From Opitutaceae bacterium (lineage in GTDB: Bacteria; Verrucomicrobiota; Verrucomicrobiia; Opitutales; Opitutaceae), in the NCBI GenBank assembly GCA_041395105.1, contig JAWLBB010000004.1:278202-342201 (forward strand): a stretch of 64,000 nucleotides of DNA, read 5' to 3'. This document shows, one piece after another, positions 43,695-52,312 of the stretch (position 1 is the stretch's first letter; every line of letters begins with the position of its first letter). Under the pieces are notes generated by a model. The model did not search any database and was not told the origin of the DNA. It was given only the letters and a program-made list of their open reading frames with translations. A program made the position numbers and the translations under genes.

Positions 43695-45062
43695 TCACCA
43701 GAACCCACGCTTGCGGCCACGCCAGAAGGTAGCGAGGTAGGAGGCGGGCATCTCGCTGCTGAGTGCCTCTTTGACATCCGCGTTGTCGGCCACAATCTGC
43801 TGCCCATCGGGATCATGCTGCCATTTGATGCGGACGGCGTCGACGCTCTGCATGATCCTTTGGGCCAGTTCGATGGCGGCAGACCGCTGGTCGGAAGAGT
43901 ATTCGGCCGTGATGACCGAAGTGACCAGGAATCGGCAGATGGGTTCCATCCACCGCTTCTGCGAGGTGTAGGACAAACCCGGTTGGCCGAGGAGCCATTC
44001 CTCGCGGGGCAGGCGCCGGGTTCGAGGAGCGGGCCGCCAAGTGTCCTTTTCCACGTCGACGATGAAGTAGTAGAACGGCATGAGATCCTCGCCCATGCCG
44101 ATCGGCCAGGTCTTCCACCAGGTCTCGAGGGTCCCGATCAATTCGCTTCGGGTGACTACGGCCGGGTTGAGCCTGTGGATGATCTCGGCCGCAACCGCCG
44201 TGAACTTGCTGTGAATGGTCGTTTCCCAGCAAAGGAACTCGTTGGGTCCGAGATGGCCCTCGACAAGCTTGTTGAACATCCAGTCGTCGATCTCGCCGCT
44301 CTGGATCTTTCGTCGGAACGCCCCGATTTTGGTTTCGGTCTTCCAGCGTGAAATCGATTGGAACCGGTCGGATTCTGCCTTGTAGACCGGATTTCCCGTC
44401 AGGTGCCAGGCGATCTGATTGATCGCCATGTAGATGGCATTGTAGGAATGCTCCTCCTCCTTGTTGCTCCAGGTGTGTTTGAGGTAGAAGATCGTGTAGT
44501 CTATCTTGCGCCAATGGTCGGCAAACCCGATCAGCATCTCTTCGGCCCGTCGACGTTCCAACGGGGGGGCAATCTCCAGAAAGGTGAAAAGACCCCAGGT
44601 CGCATCGAGGTATTGGTCGCCGCTCGTCTGGTCGGAGAGCCGGAATCCATAGGGTTTGCCCATCCAACCCGGGCGCCCGTCATCCTCTCCGAAGCGGTAG
44701 ATGAGGTCGAGTGAATGAAACGCCTTCAGGGCCCGTGTCATCGCTGCCGGGTCCCCTGTTGCCAGATAGCGGTAGCATTGGGAGGCGAGGTAGATTCCCG
44801 AAGTGGTGATTGAGTTCTCGTTGTTCCGGTATTCCCAGGGCCCCTTCGGTTTGAGGCGCCATCCGGCAAAGTCAAAAGATTCGATCCCCTCGAAATCCCG
44901 CGGCTCGAAGGGACGGATGGTTTCGCCGTCGATCTTCATCATCGAGTACATGATTCCGCACTCATGGAAGACGGTCCGTTCGTAGAAAGACTGGATGTGG
45001 GCGGCCTTTTCCTCGATGGATTTTCCGGCGAGGGCGGCCAGTGGGTTTGATGGGGCGGTCAT
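43695..45062 (-). CDS. Predicted all-helical (alpha/alpha toroid) protein, function unknown
   Basis: 455 residues, no signal peptide or membrane helix. Helical repeats with many aromatic and acidic motifs (GPWEYRNNENSITTSGIYLASQ, DHWRKIDYTIFYLKH, WSNKEEEHSYNAIYMAINQIAW, LVEGHLGPNEFLCWET) suggest an (alpha/alpha) barrel like those of glycosidases, lyases or linalool-isomerase-like enzymes. I do not recognise the family. A second toroid-like protein is encoded at 46607. It is convergent with the carbohydrate genes and downstream of the Lys-rich small gene's terminator. Confidence 0.65.
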   Translation of the reverse strand: MTAPSNPLAALAGKSIEEKAAHIQSFYERTVFHECGIMYSMMKIDGETIRPFEPRDFEGIESFDFAGWRLKPKGPWEYRNNENSITTSGIYLASQCYRYLATGDPAAMTRALKAFHSLDLIYRFGEDDGRPGWMGKPYGFRLSDQTSGDQYLDATWGLFTFLEIAPPLERRRAEEMLIGFADHWRKIDYTIFYLKHTWSNKEEEHSYNAIYMAINQIAWHLTGNPVYKAESDRFQSISRWKTETKIGAFRRKIQSGEIDDWMFNKLVEGHLGPNEFLCWETTIHSKFTAVAAEIIHRLNPAVVTRSELIGTLETWWKTWPIGMGEDLMPFYYFIVDVEKDTWRPAPRTRRLPREEWLLGQPGLSYTSQKRWMEPICRFLVTSVITAEYSSDQRSAAIELAQRIMQSVDAVRIKWQHDPDGQQIVADNADVKEALSSEMPASYLATFWRGRKRGFW

Positions 45063-45118
45063 GGGTGATGAACGGGAGCGGTGGTCGGTTCAGGCCCGGG
45101 CGTTTCCGGTCGGGCCAC

Positions 45119-45150
45119 AAAAAAAGGGACCGATCTGCATCGGTCCCTTT
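45119..45150 (-). terminator. Intrinsic terminator of the small Lys-rich gene
   Basis: A perfect 12-bp stem (45123-45134 with 45139-45150, arms AAAGGGACCGAT / ATCGGTCCCTTT) around a 4-nt loop CTGC is followed, on the minus strand, by seven U residues (45125-45119). It begins 15 bp after the stop of the 31-codon gene at 45166, which is strong support that the little gene is expressed as an independent unit. Confidence 0.9.
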
Positions 45151-45165
45151 CGAACGGGGATCAAG

Positions 45166-45261
45166 TCAGCCCTTCTTGGCGCGCTTGGCTTCCCTCTTTT
45201 CCTTGGCGGTCTTCTGTGGAGCTTTCTTGGTTTCTTTCTTGGCGTCTCTTGATTTGGCCAT
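45166..45261 (-). CDS. 31-residue lysine-rich basic protein
   Basis: Reading the minus strand from ATG 45261 gives MAKSRDAKKETKKAPQKTAK followed by EKREAKRAKKG: 13 Lys and 3 Arg of 31 residues, no hydrophobic core. The composition resembles histone-H1-like tails and small nucleoid or ribosome-associated basic peptides. It has its own strong terminator 15 bp downstream, and a short 5' gap to the divergent PRMT-like gene (45409). I believe similar small proteins occur in relatives, but this cannot be checked here. Too short for normal gene calling. Confidence 0.72.
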   Translation of the reverse strand: MAKSRDAKKETKKAPQKTAKEKREAKRAKKG

Positions 45262-45408
45262 GGTTGGGGTTCCGGTCATTCCCTCATTATTTCGGGAAGG
45301 ATGGCCGAACAATAGGATGCCGGGTTCCGGGAATCAATACCGCGGTTGTGTTTATGGGCATCATCCCGGAGCCAATTCTTCGGATTGCGCCCGACGCGGA
45401 AGCGTGAC

Positions 45409-46536
45409 ATGGTCCGGCTCCTGAAGCATCCGTTGCAACGGGACCTTATGCTTCTTCAAGTTCTTCAGGATTTCAGTGTCCGTCTGTTTTCTTCGGGTCG
45501 ACGAGTATTCAGGGCGATAGGCCGATGGATTCGGGCCCGACCGCGCCTGGCTCGGTGGTTTTATCCCCCATGGTCGCCGGAGTCGGACTACCGGGAGCAC
45601 AACGGCCTGCTTTTTGCCGATTTCCACGAGCAGGAGCGTATGCTGGCCGACCAGCCCCGGATGGCATTTTATCAGGCCGCCATTTCCCGACATATCCGAC
45701 CCGGCTCGCGGGTGATCGATCTGGGAACGGGGACCGGCATCCTGGCCGCACTGGCGGCCCGTCAGGGCGCCGCCCAAGTCTATGCGATCGACCATTCCGA
45801 GATCCTGACCCATGCCAAGACGTTGGCAAAGGCGAATCGGGTCGGGAACGTCACGTTCGTGGCGACCCACAGTTCCGCTTTCACGACAGATGAGCCGGTC
45901 GACGTGATCCTGCACGAACAGATGGGTGATTGTCTCTTTGACGAGAGCATGGTGGCGAACCTCATCGACATGCGGGACCGACTGCTCAAGCCCGGTGGAC
46001 TGATCCGGCCCGGGGTCTTTGTGCTTTTCTGCGAGCCCGTTCAATTGAAGGACAACCGCGTTCTTCCCTTCATCTGGGAAATGGAAGTCCAGGGTTATGA
46101 CTATTCCTGCCTGGCGGATCAGCGACCGAATCATCCGCGTTACTATCGGATCTCAAGCTGCGACCTCGACCTGATCGATCATTTTCTCTGCTCGCCCCGG
46201 CCGATTCTGAAATTGGACCTGCACACCGTGGATGAAGCGGAGATTCCCTACGACGTCGGATTTGACCGGACGATCACCGATCCGGGACGGCTCGACGGCT
46301 TTGTGGTCTACTTTCGAACCCGGGTGGATGACGATCTTTCGCTGACGACTGACCCGAGGGACCCGGACCGGGCGACGAACTGGGGGTTTCGAATCCTGCG
46401 CACCCCTCAGGAGACGCTTGCCTCCGGTGACCGGCTGTCCTTGCAGTTGGCGGTTGGCCAATGGGAGGAACCCGATACCTGGCGCTGGCATCATGAGATC
46501 AATGCGGACTGCCCGATGCCGTCCGGATCTGCCTGA
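45409..46536 (+). CDS. PRMT-like SAM-dependent methyltransferase
   Basis: 375-residue class I methyltransferase resembling eukaryotic-type protein arginine methyltransferases. Motif I is VIDLGTGTGILAALAARQGA, with post-I VYAID. ILHEQMGDCLFDESMV matches the PRMT double-E loop (SExMGxxLxxE) with the first Glu kept and the pattern intact. A C-terminal beta-barrel-like half follows. Start ATG 45409 has GGAAG 6 nt upstream. Substrate unknown; an adjacent divergent Lys/Arg-rich protein is a candidate partner (speculative). Confidence 0.75.
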   Translation: MVRLLKHPLQRDLMLLQVLQDFSVRLFSSGRRVFRAIGRWIRARPRLARWFYPPWSPESDYREHNGLLFADFHEQERMLADQPRMAFYQAAISRHIRPGSRVIDLGTGTGILAALAARQGAAQVYAIDHSEILTHAKTLAKANRVGNVTFVATHSSAFTTDEPVDVILHEQMGDCLFDESMVANLIDMRDRLLKPGGLIRPGVFVLFCEPVQLKDNRVLPFIWEMEVQGYDYSCLADQRPNHPRYYRISSCDLDLIDHFLCSPRPILKLDLHTVDEAEIPYDVGFDRTITDPGRLDGFVVYFRTRVDDDLSLTTDPRDPDRATNWGFRILRTPQETLASGDRLSLQLAVGQWEEPDTWRWHHEINADCPMPSGSA

Positions 46537-46606
46537 ACCCGTTCGAAACCACCGACCGCGGGTTTGACCCGGGTGGCGAATTCGGGATGACTGAAACCCA
46601 CCCTTT

Positions 46607-47830
46607 ATGAAGCTGAACCCCGCCGTTGTCGCCCGTGGTCTGATCAGGCACTGGAATTACTTTTCCCATCACATCATCGCGAGTCCGGGCATGGCCCATC
46701 CCATGCAGGCCTGCTTTGAAGAAGCCTACGTGGTCATGGGCGCGTCGCGGACCATGGGGCTGCTGGACGACGCCCGCATGACAGCGATCTGCCGCCGATT
46801 CAGCGCCCGCATGATGCAGTATCAGGGGGTCCACTACCCCGACATGCTCGACATGGGGTACGGATACAATCGCGACGCCCGGGGCATGGTCAACTGTTCC
46901 TGTGTGGCGGACAATGCCTCTTCGGCCAACGGCATGCTTGAAGCGGTTCGCACCTTCCCGCACCTGCCCGAAAACGCGGAGGTTCTTTCCAGCGTGAAGC
47001 GATTCATCGACCACTGCCTGGAAAACTACCTGACGGACAAGGGAGTCATGGGGGTGGGGGTGCTCAACCACCAGATCAATCCGGAGGGCATGCGGGAATA
47101 CTGGTGCGCCGATTCTCTCTTTGCCGCCACCCTGATCCGCTACGCCGCGCTGGCCGGGGAATCACACTACTATGATGCCGCGGTGCCGATGATCGAATAC
47201 ATCAGTACCTTCGACTACAAGAACACCCTCTGGGGCGAGTGGACGAAGAGCGCGCCCCAGCAGATCCTTCTTTATGCCTCGGAGGGCCTGGTCGCTGCCT
47301 TGACCAGCCCGGAGATGCGGAAGAGACTGTCCGTTCCGCTGAATGATGTGATCCAGTTCAGCCCGAAGGCGGAACCCGAACAGATTGTTCCCGCCATGGC
47401 GCCCAACCTGATGGAGGCGGATCTGAAGTCCGCGGCGGTTGCCTCCGCCGATACGATCTGGGCCCGCCTTGAGGCCCGCCATGCGGAATTCTGTGACTGG
47501 TTTCACCAGAACCAGATGGCCGACGGCTGTTTCGAGCACCCGGCCAATGACCACTTTCGCTGCTATGAACCGGGACTTTCATGGATCCTGCTCGAATCGG
47601 TTCGAGGGATCACAGGGTGCGATTGGTTGGAGTCGATCGCTGCGAAGCAATTGCGTTTCATGGCGGGCAACGGCGGCAAGCTCTACTACGGGCTCTATGC
47701 CAACGATTTTGCCTCGGGTCTTTCCCTCCTTTCCTTTGCCACAGCCGGCGAGATACTGAAGGGTAGGGATCCGGAGGGCTGGGAGGCTGCGGTGCAGGAC
47801 GTTTTCGACCGCGGTGAGGACATCTGGTAG
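46607..47830 (+). CDS. Predicted alpha/alpha-toroid protein of unknown function
   Basis: 407 residues, no signal peptide, rich in helices with aromatic and His residues (MKLNPAVVARGLIRHWNYF, SHHIIASPGMAHPMQACFEEAY, DMLDMGYGYNRDARGMVNCS, YWCADSLFAATLIRYAAL). The second half has WGEWTKSAPQQILLYASEGL and FEHPANDHFRCYEPGLSWIL. Overall look is a glycoside-hydrolase-type or epimerase toroid, as for the protein at 43695, but no catalytic motif can be named. It follows the PRMT-like gene by 70 bp on the same strand. Confidence 0.65.
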   Translation: MKLNPAVVARGLIRHWNYFSHHIIASPGMAHPMQACFEEAYVVMGASRTMGLLDDARMTAICRRFSARMMQYQGVHYPDMLDMGYGYNRDARGMVNCSCVADNASSANGMLEAVRTFPHLPENAEVLSSVKRFIDHCLENYLTDKGVMGVGVLNHQINPEGMREYWCADSLFAATLIRYAALAGESHYYDAAVPMIEYISTFDYKNTLWGEWTKSAPQQILLYASEGLVAALTSPEMRKRLSVPLNDVIQFSPKAEPEQIVPAMAPNLMEADLKSAAVASADTIWARLEARHAEFCDWFHQNQMADGCFEHPANDHFRCYEPGLSWILLESVRGITGCDWLESIAAKQLRFMAGNGGKLYYGLYANDFASGLSLLSFATAGEILKGRDPEGWEAAVQDVFDRGEDIW

Positions 47831-47869
47831 TCTTCTTTTCCGCTTAGTCCTTTCACGGTCTCCGACGCA

Positions 47870-48202
47870 TCAGGGACCGGTCTTTAGGTAGTCGTCGCGA
47901 ACCGGAGAAAAGACCTCGATCGCGACCGAGTCCTCGAGGACTTCGGCCCCGTGATCCACTCCGCCGGGGATGCACCAGCAGTCCCCCGGCCTGGCGTCAA
48001 AGACTTCCGTGCCGATCGTGAGCCGGATGGCGCCGCTGACCAGGTAGCCCGTCTGCTCGTGCGGGTGGGAATGCCGCGGAAGGAGTCGATTGCGCTCCAG
48101 GTGAAACTCGGCAAGAAGAGTCCGTTCGCCATGAACCCGGGTCTTGAATCGGACTCCCGGGAAAGGCTCCTGGCAGCGGCAGTTGTCGGATCGCGTGAAC
48201 AT
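47870..48202 (-). CDS. Single-domain cupin protein
   Basis: 110-residue beta-barrel. Cupin motif 1 is LPRHSHPHEQTGYLVSG and motif 2 is PGDCWCIPGGVDHGAEVLED, giving the usual three His and one Glu-type metal site. Possible roles include sugar or small-molecule binding or dioxygenation. ATG 48202 is chosen; the frame upstream is not cupin-like. First of the all-minus-strand run from here to the right edge. Confidence 0.82.
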   Translation of the reverse strand: MFTRSDNCRCQEPFPGVRFKTRVHGERTLLAEFHLERNRLLPRHSHPHEQTGYLVSGAIRLTIGTEVFDARPGDCWCIPGGVDHGAEVLEDSVAIEVFSPVRDDYLKTGP

Positions 48203-48342
48203 GGATTCTCCGTCGTTTGACGATGGGGTTTGTGAGGAAGGAAGTGCGCCTGGTTGGCGATCCACGTCTGTCAGTCCACCGCCGGGTCGGTTCAGGCCAC
48301 CGCAAGGAAAGGGCTGAAGCCGTTCGGAGGGGCGGCCCCGTC

Positions 48343-48813
48343 TCAAGCGGGGCGCGGGATCCGGCTGAATGTCTGGATGACAATCTTTCGATCATCCTCA
48401 TCGCCGATTGCGGCAATCGCCTTCTCAGCCAGAACGTAGGCCGCTCGATAGGATTCGGAATCGCCCGCCGCCAGTGACGCTCTTGCGAAGATTGCATGCA
48501 CGAACGCGACCTCCCAATCGGGAGTCTCCCGGGAGAGGAACCAGGCCTGCATCGTCGTGGCATGGCGCAGGGCGATCGTTCCATTTCCCAGCTGGGCATG
48601 AACTTCGGCCAGGAGCATCTTCGCGCGCATGTGGTTGAGCTCATCGCCTGCGAAACCCCAATGCCAGGCCGCCGCGTGGGCCGCATCGAGCATTTCCTGG
48701 TCTTCGTCGGCAGATCGGGACGCGATGGTGAGCGACCACGCACGATTGTTGCTCTCGATTGCAAAATAGCGGTGCCAGGTTATCAGATCTGATTCGGGTG
48801 GTTGATTGGGCAT
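48343..48813 (-). CDS. Conserved hypothetical helical (TPR-like) protein
   Basis: 156 residues, all-helical by look: DLITWHRYFAIESNNRAWSL, DAAHAAAWHWGFAGDELNHMRAKMLLAEVHAQLG, VAFVHAIFARASLAAGDSESYRAAYVLAEKAI. The periodic small-residue pattern suggests tetratricopeptide-like repeats. I believe it belongs to a conserved environmental family without assigned function. No signal peptide. Its stop lies beside a GC-rich CCCCG/CGGGG inverted repeat. Confidence 0.68.
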   Translation of the reverse strand: MPNQPPESDLITWHRYFAIESNNRAWSLTIASRSADEDQEMLDAAHAAAWHWGFAGDELNHMRAKMLLAEVHAQLGNGTIALRHATTMQAWFLSRETPDWEVAFVHAIFARASLAAGDSESYRAAYVLAEKAIAAIGDEDDRKIVIQTFSRIPRPA

Positions 48814-48867
48814 AGGTGGAATCCTCGGGTTGATGGAAAAAGTATGGTCATCGGGCTCGGTGCCGGA

Positions 48868-49272
48868 TCAGGTCGGCGGGATGCCGAGTTGGCGGAACAT
48901 GGCCGCCGAGTCACGGGCTCCCCACCTCCGCTCGATGCCATTCTCACTGACCTCAAACCATTCCATGGCGACCACCTCGTAGGTCTTCCCGGTGGGCTCG
49001 TGGTCCCGGAACCTGGCAACAAATTGTCCCCGTTCGGTGTAGCGCACGGCGACCCGGTTCTCTTCCGCGATGATCGAGTCTACCTGGAGCTGCATTCTGA
49101 AGCACTTGACGAGCATCTCCCAAATCGGACGGACCTTGGGAATCTCTCCCCAACCGAGGACTCCCTGAACGACTGCTCCCGGAGCAAAACACGCGCACAC
49201 TCCGTCGACATCACCTTTATTGAAGGCCTCCACGTAGCGGAGGACGATATGTTTGATAGTCTCTTCTTTCAT
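48868..49272 (-). CDS. NTF2-like (SnoaL-type) protein
   Basis: 134 residues in the cone-shaped alpha+beta fold: an N-terminal helix (IVLRYVEAFNKGDVDGVCACF), then APGAVVQGVLG and a strand series including VAVRYTERGQFV and TGKTYEVVAMEWFEV. Family members bind or turn over small hydrophobic molecules, or have structural roles; catalytic residues cannot be picked. One of three NTF2-like proteins in the 48-58 kb region. Confidence 0.75.
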   Translation of the reverse strand: MKEETIKHIVLRYVEAFNKGDVDGVCACFAPGAVVQGVLGWGEIPKVRPIWEMLVKCFRMQLQVDSIIAEENRVAVRYTERGQFVARFRDHEPTGKTYEVVAMEWFEVSENGIERRWGARDSAAMFRQLGIPPT

Positions 49273-49489
49273 ACAGACTGGCTTTCCACTCCGGGGATCA
49301 CGGCATGTTCCCTTTGGGAATGTTGATGAATGGTGCCATAGGCTTGGTCGCGGTCACCCGAAGATCCTTTGAATGGTGTCTCCACCAATGGGCCGGGAGG
49401 AGTGCTGATGGAAGATGGACCAGCGATCGTTGTCCTTGCAAAGGCTCCAAGAGAGCCGGTTCTTCATCTTCCGGAGTGCCATGAGGTCC

Positions 49490-49930
49490 CTATTCGGAAT
49501 GAGCAGGTTCGGGTGAGACGCGTGCCCGGGTGCCTCGCCGCAGATGGAGCCAGCGGCCAGCCAGACCCATGGCGAAGATGGAAAGGTAGGACAGCCAGAT
49601 CCAGGGCGATTGATCGATGAAGAACCCCCAATTGGCCGGTGTGCCGAAGATCACGGGAACCACTGCGATGTAGACCAGGGCGTCCAGGAGAAAGGACAGG
49701 GCGGACCAATAAAGGGCTACCCGGATCACTTCCGACAGGGAGGTCTCCGGAGGACACGCCACCATTCCAAGATAGAGGTAGAAAAGGACTGCAAAGACAG
49801 CGGGCATCAAGGTGAACAGGCCGACCCACATCAGCACTTCGTTGACGAAGTAGAGCGCGAACCCGACGACCGTCCCGACCACGTAGCCCAGGAGAAACAG
49901 GCCTGAAGACCAGAGCCAGCTCTTCATCAT
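49490..49930 (-). CDS. Four-helix membrane protein, unknown function
   Basis: 146 residues. Four hydrophobic helices are apparent: FLLGYVVGTVVGFALYFV, LMWVGLFTLMPAVFAVLFYLYL, VALYWSALSFLLDALVYIAVV and WLSYLSIFAMGLAGRW. Charged ends RRGTRAR and a small loop ACPPETSLSEV. No family recognised. It begins 22 bp after the stop of the 54-residue membrane protein at 49952, so the two are likely cotranscribed. Confidence 0.65.
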   Translation of the reverse strand: MMKSWLWSSGLFLLGYVVGTVVGFALYFVNEVLMWVGLFTLMPAVFAVLFYLYLGMVACPPETSLSEVIRVALYWSALSFLLDALVYIAVVPVIFGTPANWGFFIDQSPWIWLSYLSIFAMGLAGRWLHLRRGTRARVSPEPAHSE

Positions 49931-49951
49931 ATGATCGGGCGTTCGCTTTCG

Positions 49952-50116
49952 CTACTGGGCCACCGGCGCGAAGTGGACGCCCAGGTAGTAGGGCCAGACT
50001 AGGATGGCGAGAACTCCCTTCCAGAAAGTGAGTTTGAGGTAACCCAGGGTGAAAAGCCAGGCGGCCATCCAGACGCCACCGGTCATGGTCTGTTGTTCAA
50101 CTCTGATTTTCGTCAT
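49952..50116 (-). CDS. 54-residue small membrane protein
   Basis: Read directly from the minus strand: MTKIRVEQQTMTGGVWMAAW followed by LFTLGYLKLTFWKGVLAILVWPYYLGVHFAP-like residues to a TAG at 49952. Two hydrophobic segments separated by a Lys-containing turn. Immediately upstream of the four-helix protein gene and on the same strand. The length is below usual cut-offs and the frame is free of rare features, so I treat it as a probable gene. Confidence 0.55.
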   Translation of the reverse strand: MTKIRVEQQTMTGGVWMAAWLFTLGYLKLTFWKGVLAILVWPYYLGVHFAPVAQ

Positions 50117-50144
50117 AGGATTTTTCATATAGTGTTTGTCTTGT

Positions 50145-50252
50145 CCTTAACGGGATGGCGTCTCCGATCGGAATCCTTGCGGTCAGGGCACTTTGCGACG
50201 AAATCCTGGAACGAATGCGGTGACTCCGGCCCTCTAGTCGAAATGGTTGAGC
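50145..50252 (-). repeat. attC-like candidate I (weak)
   Basis: On the minus strand the element starts GCTCAAC (an RYYYAAC box) at 50252 and ends GTTAAGG at 50145, 108 nt, between the stop at 50325 and the start at 50116. The end boxes pair at 5 of 7 positions. Internal pairing is poor, so this is the least certain of the series described at 50.1-62.3 kb. Confidence 0.28.
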
Positions 50253-50324
50253 AGCCGCGGAACCGCCGCTCTGTGGTGTGGACGCATCATCCGTCCGAAG
50301 GGCAGGGGACACTGTGTTTGCCTT

Positions 50325-50606
50325 TTATGGTGTGAATTCGATCAGCATCCGCATCGTTTCAACCTTGAGGCCGTCTTCCTGCATGGCCTTCTTGCCCTCC
50401 TCGGTCCGCAGCAATTCCTGAAACTTCGCCAGATCGGGAATCTCGGCCAGAACGCCGGTTCTCCGTGGGTTGTCGGGATCGCGGAAATTGCGGCATTTGA
50501 CGCCGATTTTCCCGAACATCTCGTGTCGGCTCCCTGGGCCCTTCTTCCAGGATCTGGCCCAGATTGCGCCATCGTTGACTTCGTGGAATATCATCGCGGT
50601 TGTCAT
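50325..50606 (-). CDS. Small conserved hypothetical protein (DUF3764/ABM-like fold suspected)
   Basis: 93 residues from ATG 50606: MTTAMIFHEVNDGAIWARSW, then KKGPGSRHEMFGKIGVKCRNFRD, GVLAEIPDLAKFQELL and GLKVETMRMLIEF. The beta-alpha-beta order and the edge strands resemble small ferredoxin-like stress proteins such as DUF3764 or ABM families; this is a shape guess. A GGAA run sits shortly before the start. It is bracketed by attC-like elements H and I. Confidence 0.6.
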   Translation of the reverse strand: MTTAMIFHEVNDGAIWARSWKKGPGSRHEMFGKIGVKCRNFRDPDNPRRTGVLAEIPDLAKFQELLRTEEGKKAMQEDGLKVETMRMLIEFTP

Positions 50607-50664
50607 AATCGGTTCCTTTCGTTTTGGGTTGGGTTTGATTGGCTTGGGGTAGGAGCCTTTTCCT

Positions 50665-50751
50665 GCCCAAACCCTGCCAGGTACGGCTCGCAATCGGTCA
50701 AGGGTTCAGACTGGCGGGTTTTGAGGTTTTGTCCACGTTGATTGGTTCGGC
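50665..50751 (-). repeat. attC-like element H
   Basis: Minus-strand boxes GCCGAAC (50751-50745) and GTTTGGGC (50672-50665) pair with one bulged base. GCCAG and CTGGC form an inner stem. Length 87 nt. It starts 33 nt after the stop of the broken gene at 50784 and ends about 60 nt before the next start (50606). Confidence 0.45.
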
Positions 50752-50783
50752 TGCTTGCCATTCCCGGTCCCGCGATACGCGGT

Positions 50784-51769
50784 TCAGCCAATCCCTGAAA
50801 ACCAGTTCAGAACGCGCAAGGCGCGCAGCGTGATCCACCGGCTGGGTCGTTCCTCGCCCTCATCCATTTCGACCGGCATTGGTCCGGGATGACGCCTTTC
50901 GAGCATCCACCGGCCGTTGCTGTCGCGCTTGGACGCGACCACGTTGATTGCTTCAGCCAGGCGCTCGTCAGGCTCGACCCCGGCACGTCGCAGGTAATCG
51001 AGACCTCGCAGCACGTCATAGTGCCACCAGGTGGGGAAGGCGAGGCGGGTCCAGTCAGTGCCATCCTTGCGATCCCGCTCAATCACCTCGCCGGTTGAGC
51101 GGCGCCGGAAGAGGCGGCGTTCGAGGAGGTAATCCTGACCGCGGAGCCGGGCTCGGGTCACCTCTGGACTGGCGCCGCCGGCCTGTTCTTGCTCGAGCAG
51201 CGCCTCGAGCACGCAGATGGTGGTGTTGAACGATGACCGGGCCGAGCCGTTGGCGGCTTCGCAATTCCAGCCACCGTCCTGCAGCTGCTCGGTCAGCAGC
51301 CGGTTGACGATGCCCTGGACATCCTGTTTGAAGTAGGCTCCCACCGCCGCGACCTGCCCGTTGATGCAGGGCTCCACTTCGCCGGCAAAGAAAGGGTTAT
51401 GGTCCGCTTCCTGGGGTCCGCACCCCTGCCAGGTAACCCGGTCACACACGAGGCCCACCGCGCGGCGCGCCTCGACGTCGGTGGGATCAAGTCCCAGGTC
51501 TCGCAGCAGCATCAGGACGTGCATGGTGGAATTCCACCCGCGATTCCACGCTACTCCGCCCCAGGATCCGTCGGATGCCTGAAGTCCGAGCAGCCGCTCA
51601 CCGTAACCTTCTGTGGAAATGCGGCGCGTTCGGCCGCGACCTCTTCCGTAGGTGCGCCGGTCAGGTCCCGCATCACCTGCCAGCGGATCGACGGATCCGA
51701 ATCAAGCAGCCACCGTATGACTGGTTCCTGCGGCTGGAAGCGCTTCCGGTTGTTTGGATTTCCGGTCAT
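50784..51769 (-). pseudogene. Frameshifted squalene/prenyl-cyclase-like alpha-toroid protein
   Basis: The N-terminal part reads MTGNPNNRKRFQPQEPVIRW ... EEVAAERA from 51769, and the rest (STEGYGERLLGLQASDGSW, GVAWNRGWNSTMHVLMLL to the stop at 50784) is in another frame. The switch lies near 51622. Restoring one C would give ...AERARISTEGYG, a smooth continuation, so a single-base deletion is the simplest cause. Repeats such as QLQDGGWNCEAANGSARSSFNTTICVLEALLEQ are squalene-cyclase-like QW repeats. The remainder is well preserved, implying a recent loss or a sequencing error. Confidence 0.75.
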
Positions 51770-51811
51770 CAGGTCGTGGGCCCGGTCGAATGCGATGGCA
51801 TGGAACAGACT

Positions 51812-52312
51812 TCAATGTTCTTGCCGCACGCTGTCCCGGTTGGCTGTCGCGCTTGTCACGGCTCCGTCGGTTTTCAGTGTTTTGACAAAATGCACACTCC
51901 TGCCGGCTTCCCTGAATCCGAGCATCGTATGAAGCCGGATGCTATGATCGTTCGAAAGTTCGGCATCGCTGGCAAGCTCGCTGAATCCTTCCGAAACCGC
52001 CCACTGCTCAACGAATGAAAGGAGCGCGCGACCGACACCGTGCCCTCGATAGGCTGGCCGAACGAACCATCCCTCCAAATAGGGGACTGGCGCGGAGACA
52101 GTACCTTCCACATGATCAGATCTCACCGAGACTTCGGCGGACCCCGCCAACTCCCGGTCGACTAGGGCCAGTGCGACTATCCCGGGACGGCTGGAAAGCT
52201 GTGTCATCTCGAGGCGGTGGCGATCGGGCGGACAATCAGGCCAGAGTTCCAAGCGCAGCCGGCCCCATTGAATCCGGTCGCCAGGAGTAGCCGTCCTGAT
52301 TTCGATCTTCAT
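51812..52312 (-). CDS. AAC(6')-I-like GNAT acetyltransferase
   Basis: 166 residues. The order of blocks matches aminoglycoside 6'-N-acetyltransferases of the AAC(6')-I Acinetobacter group: WGRLRLELWPDCP at the N-terminus, then SAEVSVRSDHVEGT, the acetyl-CoA loop in LEGWFVRPAYRGHGVGRALL, and SELASDAELSNDHSIRLHTMLGF near the end. It may acetylate aminoglycosides or an unknown amine; resistance is not established. It lies in the cassette-like region, next to the broken toroid gene, and downstream of attC-like element G. Confidence 0.8.
   Translation of the reverse strand: MKIEIRTATPGDRIQWGRLRLELWPDCPPDRHRLEMTQLSSRPGIVALALVDRELAGSAEVSVRSDHVEGTVSAPVPYLEGWFVRPAYRGHGVGRALLSFVEQWAVSEGFSELASDAELSNDHSIRLHTMLGFREAGRSVHFVKTLKTDGAVTSATANRDSVRQEH

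Noticed and set aside
48260..48342. CCCCG/CGGGG inverted repeat and GTTCGGAG as another attC candidate
   Set aside because: No partner box at a suitable distance and no arm asymmetry; more like a GC-rich transcript-end hairpin.
49421..49513. CCCGAAC...GTCCATC pair downstream of the four-helix protein gene as an attC
   Set aside because: End boxes do not pair and no internal stem is visible.
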